Virus record (IMG/VR): IMGVR_UViG_3300046660_000166
Coordinates: 1-44,521 of that record
Reading direction: 5' to 3' (one strand)
DNA length: 44,521 nucleotides
Origin: a virus
Under the pieces are notes generated by a model. That model saw only the letters and a program-made list of their open reading frames with translations. It was not told the origin of the DNA and did not search any database. The translations under genes were made by a program, and so were the position numbers. Shown in pieces: positions 7,794 through 17,048 of the stretch. How positions within the stretch are numbered: position 1 is the first letter of the stretch; every line of letters begins with the position of its first letter.

Positions 7794-9348
7794 GAACATT
7801 CATCATCATTATCAGCCGCTCTAGGTCCGCCTCGTTCGTGCGCGACATGGGACCGGCCGCGTTCTTGCCGGTCTGCAACCGACGACCAGTAGCAGTAAGA
7901 TGAAGCAGGTCATCGGTGAGCCTCCTAGAGCTTCGCTCGGAAAGTGACTTCAACATATTTTCGGCGGTTGCCGACGCGCCGAGGCCCGCAACCCCGCCCA
8001 TGCTAATGCCCATGGGGGAACCACCCGTAACGTATCCGCCGATGCCCATACCAGCGCCCGCAGCAGTTGATTTGCCAGCAAACCCGCCCACGACACCAGC
8101 CGCCGAACGGGCCTTGTTACCCAACCAAGTGCCCCGAACTACCTGTTCCATCAGCGCTAGTTCTTCCGGCGTGTAGCCCAACGACTTAGTATCGTTGTCA
8201 AGGATGCCGCGCACGTTTTGACGGATTTGGTTACCCGCAGTGTCACCAGTGCCAGTCGAAGCAGCACGGCGATCAGCACGCTGTACAACGCCGGAAATAT
8301 CCGCCGATTTTCTGTACCTTTGGTTTGCATCGCGCGCCGAAAGGAGGCTTTGGACGGCTTCATCCGGTGTTCCTCGTGCGACCGTTACCCCGGTTGAGTC
8401 TCCCAACAGGTTATCGAGGCCCTGACGCATCTGGTTGCCGAACAGGCCCTCCGAGCCGCCCTTGGAAGTCACGTCCTCATTGACTGTCTGCCGAAGCGTG
8501 TCGAGATTATACAGGCTTTCGCCGTTGGTCTGCGAAGCGACATCGTTCAGTTGGTCTAGCATGTCGTCGGCGGCGGGGTGTCGTGCAATCCGGACGCCAT
8601 TATGCGCGCTGCCGCGCAACTGTGTGTTCAAGTCGTTGACCGTCTGTACGATGCGGTTGGGTGGAACCATGGCTTCGCGCGTCTCGACATCATGATAGGC
8701 GGCGTTTTTGGTGTCGCGCAGCTGATCGACCGACGGGGTCCGGTTGACGCCCGACGCCCTGCGCCACAGTGCGCCGAGGCCGGTGGATAGCCCCTCGACG
8801 AGAGGGCCGCCAATCGCGCCGCCGATCGCCCCGGAAAGTGCTCCTTCTTTGACACCAGTGTCGTGGCCTAGCGCCGAAAGTGTGCCGTATCCCGCACCTT
8901 CCCCAGCTCCTGCCACCCCTGCCATAGCCATCCTGGCTAGCGTCCCCCAGCCCTGCGGAACAGCCATCATTGCAGATGGGAGGCCAAGCCTTGCGGCAGG
9001 CATTATCATGCCTGTGAGTTCAGCGGCATCCCCCGCAGAACCGGCGCGCGCCGAAGCGTCGGCTGTCTTCTTGCGCTCGTCAGCCAGCGGGGTGCCGCCC
9101 ATGTACGAGGCCAGCTTGTCGGCGTAGCCGAAAGTCGCGCCGTCAGCCATCTTGCGAATAACGTCGTCAGCTGCCTGAGGAACCTTCTGCCATAGAGGCA
9201 TCGCGTCGTATTGCGCCTTGACGGCTGTTTCAGGCGGCGCAGACGTGTCGAAGTTGGCGATAGCATCGGCCAATGCTGTCGCCGCTTGTGTGTCCCCCGC
9301 CTTGTCTGCATTGACGAGCGCGTCTTTCAGTTCGTCGAGACTAGCCAC
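7771..9348 (-). CDS. Ejection / internal virion protein (membrane-active), 525 residues
   Basis: This is the last gene of the late block and the third of three large ejection-type proteins. Residues 1-100 are helical and polar. About residues 120-190 and 410-460 are rich in Gly and Ala (GALSGAIGGAIGG, GAGMGIGGYVTGG), with glycine-zipper-like segments as in proteins that enter or cross the host envelope during DNA ejection. The middle is helical with coiled-coil character. The GTG start overlaps the stop of the 490-residue gene (TAGTG). There is no enzyme motif. Role assigned by position at the end of the tail and ejection cluster and by composition. Confidence 0.75.
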   Translation of the reverse strand: MASLDELKDALVNADKAGDTQAATALADAIANFDTSAPPETAVKAQYDAMPLWQKVPQAADDVIRKMADGATFGYADKLASYMGGTPLADERKKTADASARAGSAGDAAELTGMIMPAARLGLPSAMMAVPQGWGTLARMAMAGVAGAGEGAGYGTLSALGHDTGVKEGALSGAIGGAIGGPLVEGLSTGLGALWRRASGVNRTPSVDQLRDTKNAAYHDVETREAMVPPNRIVQTVNDLNTQLRGSAHNGVRIARHPAADDMLDQLNDVASQTNGESLYNLDTLRQTVNEDVTSKGGSEGLFGNQMRQGLDNLLGDSTGVTVARGTPDEAVQSLLSARDANQRYRKSADISGVVQRADRRAASTGTGDTAGNQIRQNVRGILDNDTKSLGYTPEELALMEQVVRGTWLGNKARSAAGVVGGFAGKSTAAGAGMGIGGYVTGGSPMGISMGGVAGLGASATAENMLKSLSERSSRRLTDDLLHLTATGRRLQTGKNAAGPMSRTNEADLERLIMMMNVPTGNSGN

Positions 9349-10820
9349 TATTTCTTCCTCGTCTTGTACTTGTCGACCAGAACGTTGACGTCCGGACCCT
9401 TGCCGTCGCCTTCAAGCTGGAAGTCCTCGAAGATCGGGTTGGCTTCATTATAGTTGGTGACGAGGTCGTCGAACCCGGCATCAAGCTGTTTGTGATCCTT
9501 GACGTACTGATTGGCGAGCTTGCCCACCTCGATGCGACGCTCCTGAATGGCCCGGAATGCCTTGAGCAGCGTCTTGTTGCCGCCTGTCGACGTGTCGATG
9601 CCGACGTTGGCCTGCTTGAGGAACTGGATGTCCTTATCGGACAGTGAACCCGGCATGCCCATCCCGCTTTCGGGGTTGCGCATCGTCAGAGCCATCTGGT
9701 TGGTGACCGCCTTGATCAATTCCGCGCCCTGTAGCTTCGACTGGTCGACGTCCAACCCGGCAGCAAGGCCGATACGACGCGCAGCAGCGACAGCGTCGGC
9801 AGTCGCGCCAGTTTCGAGGCCCGCATCCAACGCCTTCTGCACCAGATCATATTGGCCGAGAAGCTCGCGGGCCGTCTTCGACGCGCCGCGGATTTTCTGA
9901 TAGTCATCCGCGAAGTTTTCGCCGCTCTTCTTGGAGAATGCATTCTCAGACGAGTTGTTGATATTGTTGGTAACAGCAGTAGACGGCGGCTTGGTCATCC
10001 GCCACTCTTGCAGCGACATTATTTTAGCTGGCTCGGTTCCGCGCGTGACTTCATCATCCATATAGGCGGCGTAGTCTTTGGTGTCAGTCGTCGACATATC
10101 AGGCGGCAGAAGTTGCTTGCCAACCTCCTGTTTTTCCGGGTCGAATAGGTACTTAGAGCCATTTGCACCATCCACGATTTGGGGCTTGGCTGGCCCTGCT
10201 GGACCCCCGATCTGCGCCCCGGTTTTCAAATCCGTGACCACCGGACGACCAAGCGCGTCGATCTGCGCTGCTCGATCCGGCTTTTCGAAGTTGGCGAGTA
10301 CCTCATCGAGCTTGCCGCTCTCCATCAGGGAGCGTGCTTCTACCATGGGAATACCCAGACGGGCTGCAATGGCGGGCAGTCCGGCAATCTGTGCGGCTCT
10401 GGAAGCCTGTAGTGCCTTGTTTTTCTGCATCGAAAGGGCGAGGTCAGCAATGCTGGCCGGGTTGACCGACGTCGTGTCGGTGTCGCCAGTGAAGGAGCGC
10501 AGCGTGTCGCTGCGGTTGGCGTCTTGGGAGATTGAGGAACCGATAAGGCCGAAGCCCCGGTCGATGTTACCGGCGCGGCTCTGATACTTCATCAGGTCAC
10601 CATACATCGCGGCAAGGTCCGGAGGGGACTTCAGGCCGTCAGGCATGGGCGCACTGGTGGCACCTGCGGCGGGGGCGGTAGTGGGTGCGGCAGCCGTGGG
10701 GTCCCCCGCGTACTGTGCGCCGCCCGGTCCGCCGCTGGCCTGCCCTACTATGGACTGGATCAGCTGCTGGCGGGGGTCCTGCTGGCCAAGGAGTTGAAGG
10801 ATCGAGCTACCTACAGACAT
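9348..10820 (-). CDS. Ejection / internal virion protein, 490 residues
   Basis: A long, mainly helical protein rich in Gln, Ala, Lys and Asp. It has a Pro/Ala/Gly-rich linker near residues 35-65 and a long C-terminal helical region. The start follows the stop of the transglycosylase-like gene by four bases, and the end overlaps the next gene. Sequence recognition is weak. Composition and the position between the transglycosylase-like protein and the glycine-zipper protein fit the second of three ejection proteins, as in podoviruses such as P22 (gp7, gp20, gp16) and T7 (gp14-16). No catalytic residues are visible. Confidence 0.7.
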   Translation of the reverse strand: MSVGSSILQLLGQQDPRQQLIQSIVGQASGGPGGAQYAGDPTAAAPTTAPAAGATSAPMPDGLKSPPDLAAMYGDLMKYQSRAGNIDRGFGLIGSSISQDANRSDTLRSFTGDTDTTSVNPASIADLALSMQKNKALQASRAAQIAGLPAIAARLGIPMVEARSLMESGKLDEVLANFEKPDRAAQIDALGRPVVTDLKTGAQIGGPAGPAKPQIVDGANGSKYLFDPEKQEVGKQLLPPDMSTTDTKDYAAYMDDEVTRGTEPAKIMSLQEWRMTKPPSTAVTNNINNSSENAFSKKSGENFADDYQKIRGASKTARELLGQYDLVQKALDAGLETGATADAVAAARRIGLAAGLDVDQSKLQGAELIKAVTNQMALTMRNPESGMGMPGSLSDKDIQFLKQANVGIDTSTGGNKTLLKAFRAIQERRIEVGKLANQYVKDHKQLDAGFDDLVTNYNEANPIFEDFQLEGDGKGPDVNVLVDKYKTRKK

Positions 10821-10824
10821 ATCT

Positions 10825-11616
10825 TCATCCCATCCTTATACCAGTGGGCTTGCGCATTTTGGAGAGCAGCGTGGTCATCAGCTGCTGGCCCGCTTGCATA
10901 CGGGCTGAATCGTCGACGCCGAGGTTCGGGTTGGCCTGAATACTCGCGTTGTCGCGGTCGATCTGGGCCTGCCGGTCCTTGGCTGCTCCGCCCCCCAGAG
11001 CACTGGCCATAATTCCGAGGCCAGCTTTGCCGGGTCCAGTTGCAGGAGCGTCAGCGCCGAAAGCACCCTTGAGTTTTGCAGCCAAATCATCGCCGAAAAT
11101 AGCCCCGCCGAGTTGGTCGCCAAGCGGCGCTGCGGCGGCGGTCTGCGTGGGAATACCCGGCGCGGCGTTGAGGGGCGGCATAATGGTGCCGGGGGCGACT
11201 TGCGCTGAAGCGCCCTGCGGGGAACCCATGGTGATGCCGCCGTTGCGGGGAAGGCCATCCCAAGTGCCGACGCCAGCCGCCTTGGCACCCATCCACGGAC
11301 CCCAACCACCCTTGACGGCTTGGTTGAGGGCGAAGTCGACCTGTTGCGGCCATGTCGAGGGATCGCTCGCGTGGAGGCCGGTCGCGGCGGTGAAATCGTC
11401 GCCCATCCCGGCATTGGGCATGGATTTCGACATACCTTTGTAATGCAACTGGAACGGACCGAAGGACGAACCCTCGTCGCCGCCAAGATCGGGCTTGGTG
11501 GGGTCAAAAACGTTCAGAGCCTCAGCCCGCGATACCTTTAGCGCCGTCTCTGGGTCGGCTCCGAGGGCAATGGCGCGCTTGCGGATGTAGTCCGCGACTT
11601 CCTTATTTGCCGCCAT
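10825..11616 (-). CDS. Transglycosylase-like ejection protein
   Basis: The N-terminal 120 residues form a lysozyme-like (SLT) domain. A helix carries RAE32 (likely catalytic Glu), followed by GSSFGPFQLH (49-58), a signature of virion-associated transglycosylases, and then a Trp-rich segment. The remaining 140 residues are a Pro/Gly/Ala-rich tail. Such proteins open a small hole in peptidoglycan as DNA enters the cell. It overlaps the upstream gene by 14 bases and is followed by two more ejection-type genes. An older-style endolysin role is unlikely because a separate endolysin is encoded at 19030. Confidence 0.8.
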   Translation of the reverse strand: MAANKEVADYIRKRAIALGADPETALKVSRAEALNVFDPTKPDLGGDEGSSFGPFQLHYKGMSKSMPNAGMGDDFTAATGLHASDPSTWPQQVDFALNQAVKGGWGPWMGAKAAGVGTWDGLPRNGGITMGSPQGASAQVAPGTIMPPLNAAPGIPTQTAAAAPLGDQLGGAIFGDDLAAKLKGAFGADAPATGPGKAGLGIMASALGGGAAKDRQAQIDRDNASIQANPNLGVDDSARMQAGQQLMTTLLSKMRKPTGIRMG

Positions 11617-12646
11617 TTGCCATCACCTCTCCGATCAGGCCGTAGTTGATGATGCGCTTGCCGTCGACCTTGTGGACAGCTTCCGGCATCTTCTTCTCGA
11701 CATCCGACGCCATGACGCCAACGACCTTCGGGTAGGTCTTCGGGTCTTTCTTGTAGCGATAGGCCCAGAGTTCCAGATCGGTGCCCGGAACCATGCCGAC
11801 CTTCTCCTTGTCGGTCTTGGTGTCGTCTTCGGAGAGGCCGAGAAGCAGTGAGAATATACCCATGCCCATCTGGCCGAAGTCCGTACCGGACGAGCCGCCC
11901 GTGGAGGTTTTCGTTGTAGTGTCGGTCTTGCCGTATGGCGACATGCCGAGCGCCGAAAGCTTCAGGTTGAGGTTGTCGATGTCGTTCTGACGCGGCTCGT
12001 TGAACTTCGTCATGTCGGCGTCGATCTTCGCCTGATTTGTCTGTTGCTCGGTCAGGCCGGTCTGCAGGAGGCCAGCAAGGCTCTTCGTGCGGGCGTCGGT
12101 CGCCGCTGTTGCGCTGGATGCGCGACCTGCGACGTCGTTCTGCGCTGCGCCGAGCGCCGTGTTGAAGCCCTGCGAGCGCATCTGCGATTCCAAGAGGCCC
12201 ATGTTCTTGAGGCTCTCAGAGTTCGTAACCGCGTCGACTACCCCGTGTCGCGATCCGCCGAAAGCACCAGCTGCAGAAGCGGCGTCGGAGTTGCCCATCA
12301 GTGCCTGAATACGTTGGTCGTTCTGGCTGGACAGCGTCTTGTTGATGACGTCGTCCTGATACGGGTTCTGATAGTTCTTCATCAGATCGGCGGCGTTGGT
12401 CTTGCCGGAAGCGATGTCGGCCAGAATGCCGGACATGTCGCCCGAACCAATGGCGGTCTTCGTGTTGTTGATCGCGGTCTGGGTGTCCGCGCCCATCTCG
12501 CCCACGCGGTTGCCCTGATACTGCATGAATGGCTGCGACCCGAGGGCGGAAGCCTCCTTGTAGTTCTCCTGAGAAGCCTTGTCCACCCAAGCGGGCAGCT
12601 CGACCTTCTGAATTTGGGTGGTGGTGGAGGGCTGTTTGCTTGTCAT
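11603..12646 (-). CDS. Virion protein with S74-like C-terminal chaperone-type domain
   Basis: The 347-residue protein has an N-terminal helical region with FGGSRHGVVDAVT (about 129-141). This motif recurs in podovirus tail and ejection-cluster proteins. A Ser/Gly/Thr linker is followed by a hydrophobic stretch (MGMGIFSLLLGLS). The C-terminal 80 residues (LELWAYRYK, then KVVGVMASDVEKKMPEAV) resemble the intramolecular chaperone (Peptidase S74) domain of phage tail spikes, though truncated. Whether it cleaves itself is not clear. It probably helps assemble the tail or ejection apparatus. Confidence 0.7.
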   Translation of the reverse strand: MTSKQPSTTTQIQKVELPAWVDKASQENYKEASALGSQPFMQYQGNRVGEMGADTQTAINNTKTAIGSGDMSGILADIASGKTNAADLMKNYQNPYQDDVINKTLSSQNDQRIQALMGNSDAASAAGAFGGSRHGVVDAVTNSESLKNMGLLESQMRSQGFNTALGAAQNDVAGRASSATAATDARTKSLAGLLQTGLTEQQTNQAKIDADMTKFNEPRQNDIDNLNLKLSALGMSPYGKTDTTTKTSTGGSSGTDFGQMGMGIFSLLLGLSEDDTKTDKEKVGMVPGTDLELWAYRYKKDPKTYPKVVGVMASDVEKKMPEAVHKVDGKRIINYGLIGEVMANGGK

Positions 12647-12647
12647 T

Positions 12648-12995
12648 TCACACCTTGATAAAATTCACGGAGACAAGCTCCCATCCTGGGAAAGCCTTCC
12701 GAAGCCAGCCCTTGCGCCCGGTAGCAGACAGGTAGTCCGCGCCGATACGCTCTTTGAATTCGAGAAGCCTGGGCTCGATCGCCTTTAGGCCCGATTCGTC
12801 ACCCAACACGAACACGATATCGACCACTTTCTTCTGTGGGAATTCGTGTACTTGGGTTACCACCCATGTATCTTGGGCGACGAAGCTCTGCATTTTCCCG
12901 GAGTGGATGCAATCCATGATGTCGCTGTAGGTGTACAGATCACCTTGCTGATGCAGCATTTCCAACATCTCAGATTTGTAATCCCGCTCCGTCAT
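12648..12995 (-). CDS. GNAT-like virion-cluster protein
   Basis: The 115-residue alpha/beta protein ends with ATGRKGWLRKAFPGWELV, a GNAT-like C-terminal pattern (GRKGW) seen in small podovirus proteins encoded between nozzle and ejection genes. Those are sometimes called acetyltransferases or internal virion proteins. The acetyl-CoA-binding loop is not clear, so activity is doubtful. The start at 12995 directly adjoins the stop of the 69-residue gene, and the stop lies just before the next start. A structural or assembly role is the most likely reading. Confidence 0.65.
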   Translation of the reverse strand: MTERDYKSEMLEMLHQQGDLYTYSDIMDCIHSGKMQSFVAQDTWVVTQVHEFPQKKVVDIVFVLGDESGLKAIEPRLLEFKERIGADYLSATGRKGWLRKAFPGWELVSVNFIKV

Positions 12996-13205
12996 TTACC
13001 CCTCGAATAGCTTGGTGGTGCTTAGCACCCCGGCGTCACTCACCTGTACACTATACACTGAACGGTTTGGGGACACAAGTAGTACGGAATCCACGGCCGT
13101 TCGGGATTCCATCTTCCGTGCCAACTCCGCCGTAAGCGTCTTGACGAGCAGCCGCAGATAGTTCTGGGTGCCCGCGTCGGTGACATTCGGATCGGGAAGC
13201 TTCAT
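12996..13205 (-). CDS. Small tail-cluster protein, 69 residues
   Basis: The gene overlaps the nozzle-like gene by four bases (ATGA) and abuts the GNAT-like gene. The protein has a polar N-terminal helix (NYLRLLVKTLTAELARKMES) followed by a beta-rich half (SVLLVSPNRSVYSVQVSDAGVL). Small proteins of this shape are common between nozzle and ejection genes of podoviruses and are usually of unknown function. A structural or assembly role is inferred from position only. Confidence 0.7.
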   Translation of the reverse strand: MKLPDPNVTDAGTQNYLRLLVKTLTAELARKMESRTAVDSVLLVSPNRSVYSVQVSDAGVLSTTKLFEG

Positions 13206-14722
13206 AGTCTGCCCCTCGGAATAGTGTCAAGGATGGTGTCGCCGAAAGTCCAGTCCTTGACATCGGGTGTCTTCTGCCGGATCGTAAGCTGGAAGTCGCG
13301 GCCAGTGTCCCGAAAACCAACGAAACCGCCGATTACGGGAACTTCGGCGGATTTCGCGCTGGTCAACTGCCCGGAGCGCACCGTCTGATAATCCATCTGG
13401 AAAGTGATGCCGTCGGTGTTGGCTCCGATGTCCGCGAGCATTCGCCCGATGGACATCATCATCGCGCCACCGGCCAGATTGAAATTGTAGGTTCTAGCCC
13501 AAGGCAACTCTTCCCCGGCGACCAATGAATACACCGAGCCGCTCTCGTGTTCAAACACGCTGGTCCCATCCGACATGATGGGCTTGCCGATGTACGTCGA
13601 TTTGACGCCGCAAGCGCGCTTCATCTTGCCGGTCCCCCACCACCCGTCCTTGTAGTTCCACACGACGTACAGGTCGTTAACCAGACTGCCCTTGGAGGGA
13701 AAGAAGAAATAAAGCTCCGAGAACGTCGGGAGGATCACGAAGTCGGCGGTAAAGCGGGCCTGAAATTCGTCTATTCGGTCGTCCACCCACTGCCACACGG
13801 AGCAGGGCAGCGGCACGGCGGAGCCACCACTGAAATACCAAAAGCCGTCCAGCGACGCCCAGACGCAGCCCTGAGGCGTGTTGATAATCGCCTTGGGGGA
13901 CATCGGAACTGTGTCGGACTGGAAAAGCTCGGTCGACCAGATATAAGGCATCCCGATGAAGCTGATCACGAACCCATTATTGTTGGCCGTGAACACCACG
14001 ATGTTCGATCCGGACAAAGCCGCCGTGACGATCGGCGAGGCGGGCTGAATGGTGAAGTCCCCACCTTTCGATGTAATGTCGACCAGCGACCAGTTCGTAA
14101 TGTCTTCTTCATCGCACCATTGGTACTTGTTGAAAACACCGCCAGCGCCGAAAAGGATCACGAAGCGTTGGGGGGCAACGATGAAGTCGCGGTTGTTTAT
14201 CGGGGCTCCCGCAACAGCCGCCGCCGCAGTGGAGGGGGTGTTAGGGTTCCACATCAACAACCGCCCGTCGTTGCTGGTCATCGCCAGCAAGTTTTCGCCC
14301 CAATTGTCCAGCCGGTAGATTGGTGGGAGAACCGTGTTGGGGTCGCGGTTGGGGCGCGGGGTATTGTAAAGGCCGAGGTTGTAGGTATTGTCACCATAGC
14401 CGCCTGCGACAACGCTGCCCGAAGGAGGCACGATGGCGACGGTGGGGGAGATGTTCTGCAACCCGTTGCCGAGGTCGACGTATAAGTGCGCTTCGCACAG
14501 GTAGGCAATGACCTGAAGGCCGGTCTGCGTCGTCCAACGGTGAATAGCGCGCAGAGGCGACGCAAACGCCGTGTAATTGTATTTCGACCAGCCGCCAATT
14601 GGGGAAATCTTCCCATCCACCCACCGCATAAGATTAGTCTCGGCCCAATTCGCGCTCTTAGAAGCGCGAGTGGGCACTGCGACGACACCGGGGGGTATAG
14701 CAATGGCCTGGGGATTGATCAT
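13202..14722 (-). CDS. Tail nozzle / needle-base protein (P22 gp10 or T7 gp12-like)
   Basis: The protein has 506 residues and is almost entirely beta strand, with repeated W/Y/G-rich blades suggesting a beta-propeller, as in P22 gp10 and T7 gp12. The N-terminal MINPQAIAIPPGVV and the MRWVDGKISPIGGW segment are typical of this group. It would attach below the adaptor ring and close the DNA channel. ATG 14722 is chosen because it overlaps the upstream stop (ATGA). An in-frame GTG at 14743 is the alternative. The match is by fold pattern and gene order, not by a strict motif. Confidence 0.72.
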   Translation of the reverse strand: MINPQAIAIPPGVVAVPTRASKSANWAETNLMRWVDGKISPIGGWSKYNYTAFASPLRAIHRWTTQTGLQVIAYLCEAHLYVDLGNGLQNISPTVAIVPPSGSVVAGGYGDNTYNLGLYNTPRPNRDPNTVLPPIYRLDNWGENLLAMTSNDGRLLMWNPNTPSTAAAAVAGAPINNRDFIVAPQRFVILFGAGGVFNKYQWCDEEDITNWSLVDITSKGGDFTIQPASPIVTAALSGSNIVVFTANNNGFVISFIGMPYIWSTELFQSDTVPMSPKAIINTPQGCVWASLDGFWYFSGGSAVPLPCSVWQWVDDRIDEFQARFTADFVILPTFSELYFFFPSKGSLVNDLYVVWNYKDGWWGTGKMKRACGVKSTYIGKPIMSDGTSVFEHESGSVYSLVAGEELPWARTYNFNLAGGAMMMSIGRMLADIGANTDGITFQMDYQTVRSGQLTSAKSAEVPVIGGFVGFRDTGRDFQLTIRQKTPDVKDWTFGDTILDTIPRGRL

Positions 14723-15198
14723 AGGTTCTGCGAAGCCATCCACATTGTATCGATTTGTTCGGGGGTGAGGCCCAAAGCAGCGCCGACGGTCAAGATGAGG
14801 TGGTGCAAGCGCTCGAAGTCGCTAGCGTATTCCCACTCTACTAGAGCTTTTTCGCGGTCAACCCCGGCGGGCATTGCTTCGAGGGCTGTCTGCACTTGCG
14901 ATGGCATAATCCCGTTGGCAATAAGCCCAAGACGGAGGCGACGCGCCGAAAGGACGGGCATAGCCGCGCGCTGTTCTGCGGGGGTAGGCGGAACATAGGC
15001 TGCGATGGGCTTTCCTTGGGCAACCCACGATTCCACAGCCGCCTTCATAGCGGGGGCGGCGTAAGGGTCGGTAGGGTTGTAGCCCCACGGTCCCTGAAAT
15101 GTTCCCTCCTCTTCCCCGACGTATTCGACCACCACGTTATAGCGACCAGCAGTCGGCATGTGGGAGACTGAGAGGATCTTGCTGAATTCCACAGGCAT
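14719..15198 (-). CDS. Tail fibre assembly-like protein
   Basis: The 159-residue protein resembles small tail-fibre-associated proteins. The C-terminal half reads LSARRLRLGLIANGI, then EWEYASDFERLHHLI and ALGLTPEQIDTMW. This pattern is frequent in alphaproteobacterial phages and prophages next to fibre genes. The N-terminal half (residues 1-65) is beta-rich with a conserved WGYNPTDPYAAPAM. The gene starts at the last base of the fibre gene and overlaps the nozzle gene, so the products are probably made together. A chaperone or a minor fibre component are both possible. Confidence 0.7.
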   Translation of the reverse strand: MPVEFSKILSVSHMPTAGRYNVVVEYVGEEEGTFQGPWGYNPTDPYAAPAMKAAVESWVAQGKPIAAYVPPTPAEQRAAMPVLSARRLRLGLIANGIMPSQVQTALEAMPAGVDREKALVEWEYASDFERLHHLILTVGAALGLTPEQIDTMWMASQNL

Positions 15199-16223
15199 TA
15201 TGCCACCCTTTCAAAGAGCTGACGGTCATTAGATGCTACACCGCATTGACGCCACGATCCAGCTATCATGGTGGCGGTAGCCGCCCAAGTGTAGTCCGAT
15301 AAGTTGGAGTGAAGGTACAGGTTGACCAACGTGCGGCGTTGCTGTAGCGGGGTGCCGAAGCCCATGAGCTGCATGCCAATGGGGAAATTGGTTTCATCAC
15401 GGTTACCGCTGGCACTCCATCCGGCAGCATTGCCCTTGATGCTGTCTAGAGCGGAATTCAACGCCACTCCGTACGCAGCCATACCAGCGGAGAAAATTAT
15501 GTTACCGTCTGTTTGATACCGCGTCCCACCAGCACCCACAGTTACATCAAGTGTAGACGTTAGACCGTTCCCCACCGTCACCCTGCCGGTGGCGGCGTTT
15601 ATTTGGACCGGGCGAAGGCCATTATAACCGCCGTACTGGTCCCCCGATGCGGTGAACAGTACGTAAAAATCGGAAGCGTCGAACCGAAACATGGTGCCGT
15701 AGTTGCCCGCAACGGCCCTGAGAAAGGTCTGTGCCGTTGTTTGCAGCTCGCCGGTAATCCGCGAAGCCGCCCCGGCCGCCAATCGAAACAACGTTGTGGC
15801 AGCGGGGTATACGATGCACTGGAAGTTGATGCCGTCGCAAAGCAGCAAGAAGCTGTCGCCCGTGGCGATGGTAACGGTGGCTAGACCGTTTACCAACTCC
15901 GCACCGTTCGGGTCGATCACCAAGTTGCCGCTGCCCGCCGTTCCCGTCACGAACCAAGATGAAGTAAGTGTTGCCGCAGCTGTAAGCGACAAGGTGGCAG
16001 CTACCCCGAAATACAGGTGGTCGTGGTTGTCGGCGGCGACGGCGGTGTAATTGGCGTTCTTCGCAACAAAGTTCTCGGTCAGCCGGGTGATCGCGTCGGC
16101 ATTGGCCTTCATCTGTGTGTCGATGCCGTCCAAGTCCGTGTTAAGCTTCGTGCCCCAAGTTGAGTTCGAAGCGCCCGGTTCCGGCTTTACCCACGCGTAA
16201 TTGGCAGTTACTGTATCGGCCAT
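15198..16223 (-). CDS. Tail fibre protein
   Basis: The 341-residue protein begins with [29 protein letters not shown], the opening seen in many phage tail fibres that attach by their N-terminus. This is followed by Ala/Thr/Gly-rich beta-repeats and a distinct C-terminal region from about residue 230 that probably binds the host receptor. It starts two bases after the stop of the 156-residue gene and overlaps the assembly-like gene by one base. The receptor cannot be inferred. No depolymerase motif is apparent. Confidence 0.78.
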   Translation of the reverse strand: MADTVTANYAWVKPEPGASNSTWGTKLNTDLDGIDTQMKANADAITRLTENFVAKNANYTAVAADNHDHLYFGVAATLSLTAAATLTSSWFVTGTAGSGNLVIDPNGAELVNGLATVTIATGDSFLLLCDGINFQCIVYPAATTLFRLAAGAASRITGELQTTAQTFLRAVAGNYGTMFRFDASDFYVLFTASGDQYGGYNGLRPVQINAATGRVTVGNGLTSTLDVTVGAGGTRYQTDGNIIFSAGMAAYGVALNSALDSIKGNAAGWSASGNRDETNFPIGMQLMGFGTPLQQRRTLVNLYLHSNLSDYTWAATATMIAGSWRQCGVASNDRQLFERVA

Positions 16224-16224
16224 G

Positions 16225-16695
16225 TTAATTGCTCCAAGGCGGTGGGTTGCCTTCGCGGACCCAGATGTCGTTCAAAGGTACTTTCGGTGTCCAGAGACCA
16301 CCCGACTGTTCGGGGTCCCAGAACTTGCCTCCGAAGGCGTCCGCAAGCATAGCGGCAAAGCAGTCAGCAGTTCCGTTGCTACCGTCGACGATGGTTGACG
16401 GCCTAGCGTTCAGATTGATGACAAGGTCTAGGTAGGCTTCCCCGGCCACCTGCGTTACGAACTTTGGTTCTGCGTACAGCGAAAAGTAGCCACTGACGAC
16501 AGCACCCGCGCCCGCGATGGTCTTGGCTTCTGCAAACAACCAAGCGTTGGAGGTGATAAGCTCGCTGGCTGCAACCATTCGAGAGCCACCCGCAGCAACG
16601 GTCTCCGTGGCAACGATATTGAAATCGGCGTCCTGATTGGTGGACGCCGAGTAGTTGTTGACCCCGTAAGGACCTATGTCGTAGCGGCTGCTCAA
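16225..16695 (-). CDS. Tail-associated structural protein, 156 residues
   Basis: A TTG start at 16695 is chosen because it overlaps the stop of the upstream tail protein (TTGA) and AGGTCAC lies upstream. A longer reading would run through that gene in another frame. The protein is beta-rich and ends in Pro/Trp-rich residues. It looks like a minor fibre or tail decoration protein. No family is recognised. The function is inferred from its place between the gp80-like tail protein and the fibre gene. Confidence 0.68.
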   Translation of the reverse strand: MSSRYDIGPYGVNNYSASTNQDADFNIVATETVAAGGSRMVAASELITSNAWLFAEAKTIAGAGAVVSGYFSLYAEPKFVTQVAGEAYLDLVINLNARPSTIVDGSNGTADCFAAMLADAFGGKFWDPEQSGGLWTPKVPLNDIWVREGNPPPWSN

Positions 16696-17048
16696 TCGAG
16701 TGTGACCTGCAGTTTGTTGGCGAGGAAGCGGAAAACGTCGTCCACTCCGATGAATTTCGACGCAGTCAGAGCCTGCCAAGCGAGCAGGGTGCCAACCGTT
16801 GAAGCTGTCCAGATACCCGCGTGGGTGATCGTTCCCCAATCTGCCGTGGCGGTCGGGAACTGGATGATGGCGCTGTTGTTGGCGACGGTCGGGTCACCGC
16901 CCGACAGCGCGTAAACGTATGCTTGACGCGCGTAAGCGTTGCCCACAATCTCGTTGCCGCTGGTCGGCTGACCCGTGTGGAGGCCAACATACACTGCGGC
17001 GAGCAGTCCATTGAGAGCGCGAACTTCGCCAGCTGCGATAACACCCAT
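16692..17048 (-). CDS. Phage tail fibre-like protein (mycobacteriophage gp80-type fold)
   Basis: The 118-residue protein shows the sequence layout of small tail proteins: a short helix, then AAVYVGLHTGQPTSGNEI, AYARQAYV, and FPTATADWGTITHAGIW, ending in a beta strand. The WG-x-ITHxGI segment is the most diagnostic part. Such proteins often form a beta-sandwich at the baseplate or fibre base. It directly follows the adaptor gene (ends and starts adjacent) and overlaps the following gene by four bases. The role is inferred from family pattern. Confidence 0.7.
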   Translation of the reverse strand: MGVIAAGEVRALNGLLAAVYVGLHTGQPTSGNEIVGNAYARQAYVYALSGGDPTVANNSAIIQFPTATADWGTITHAGIWTASTVGTLLAWQALTASKFIGVDDVFRFLANKLQVTLD

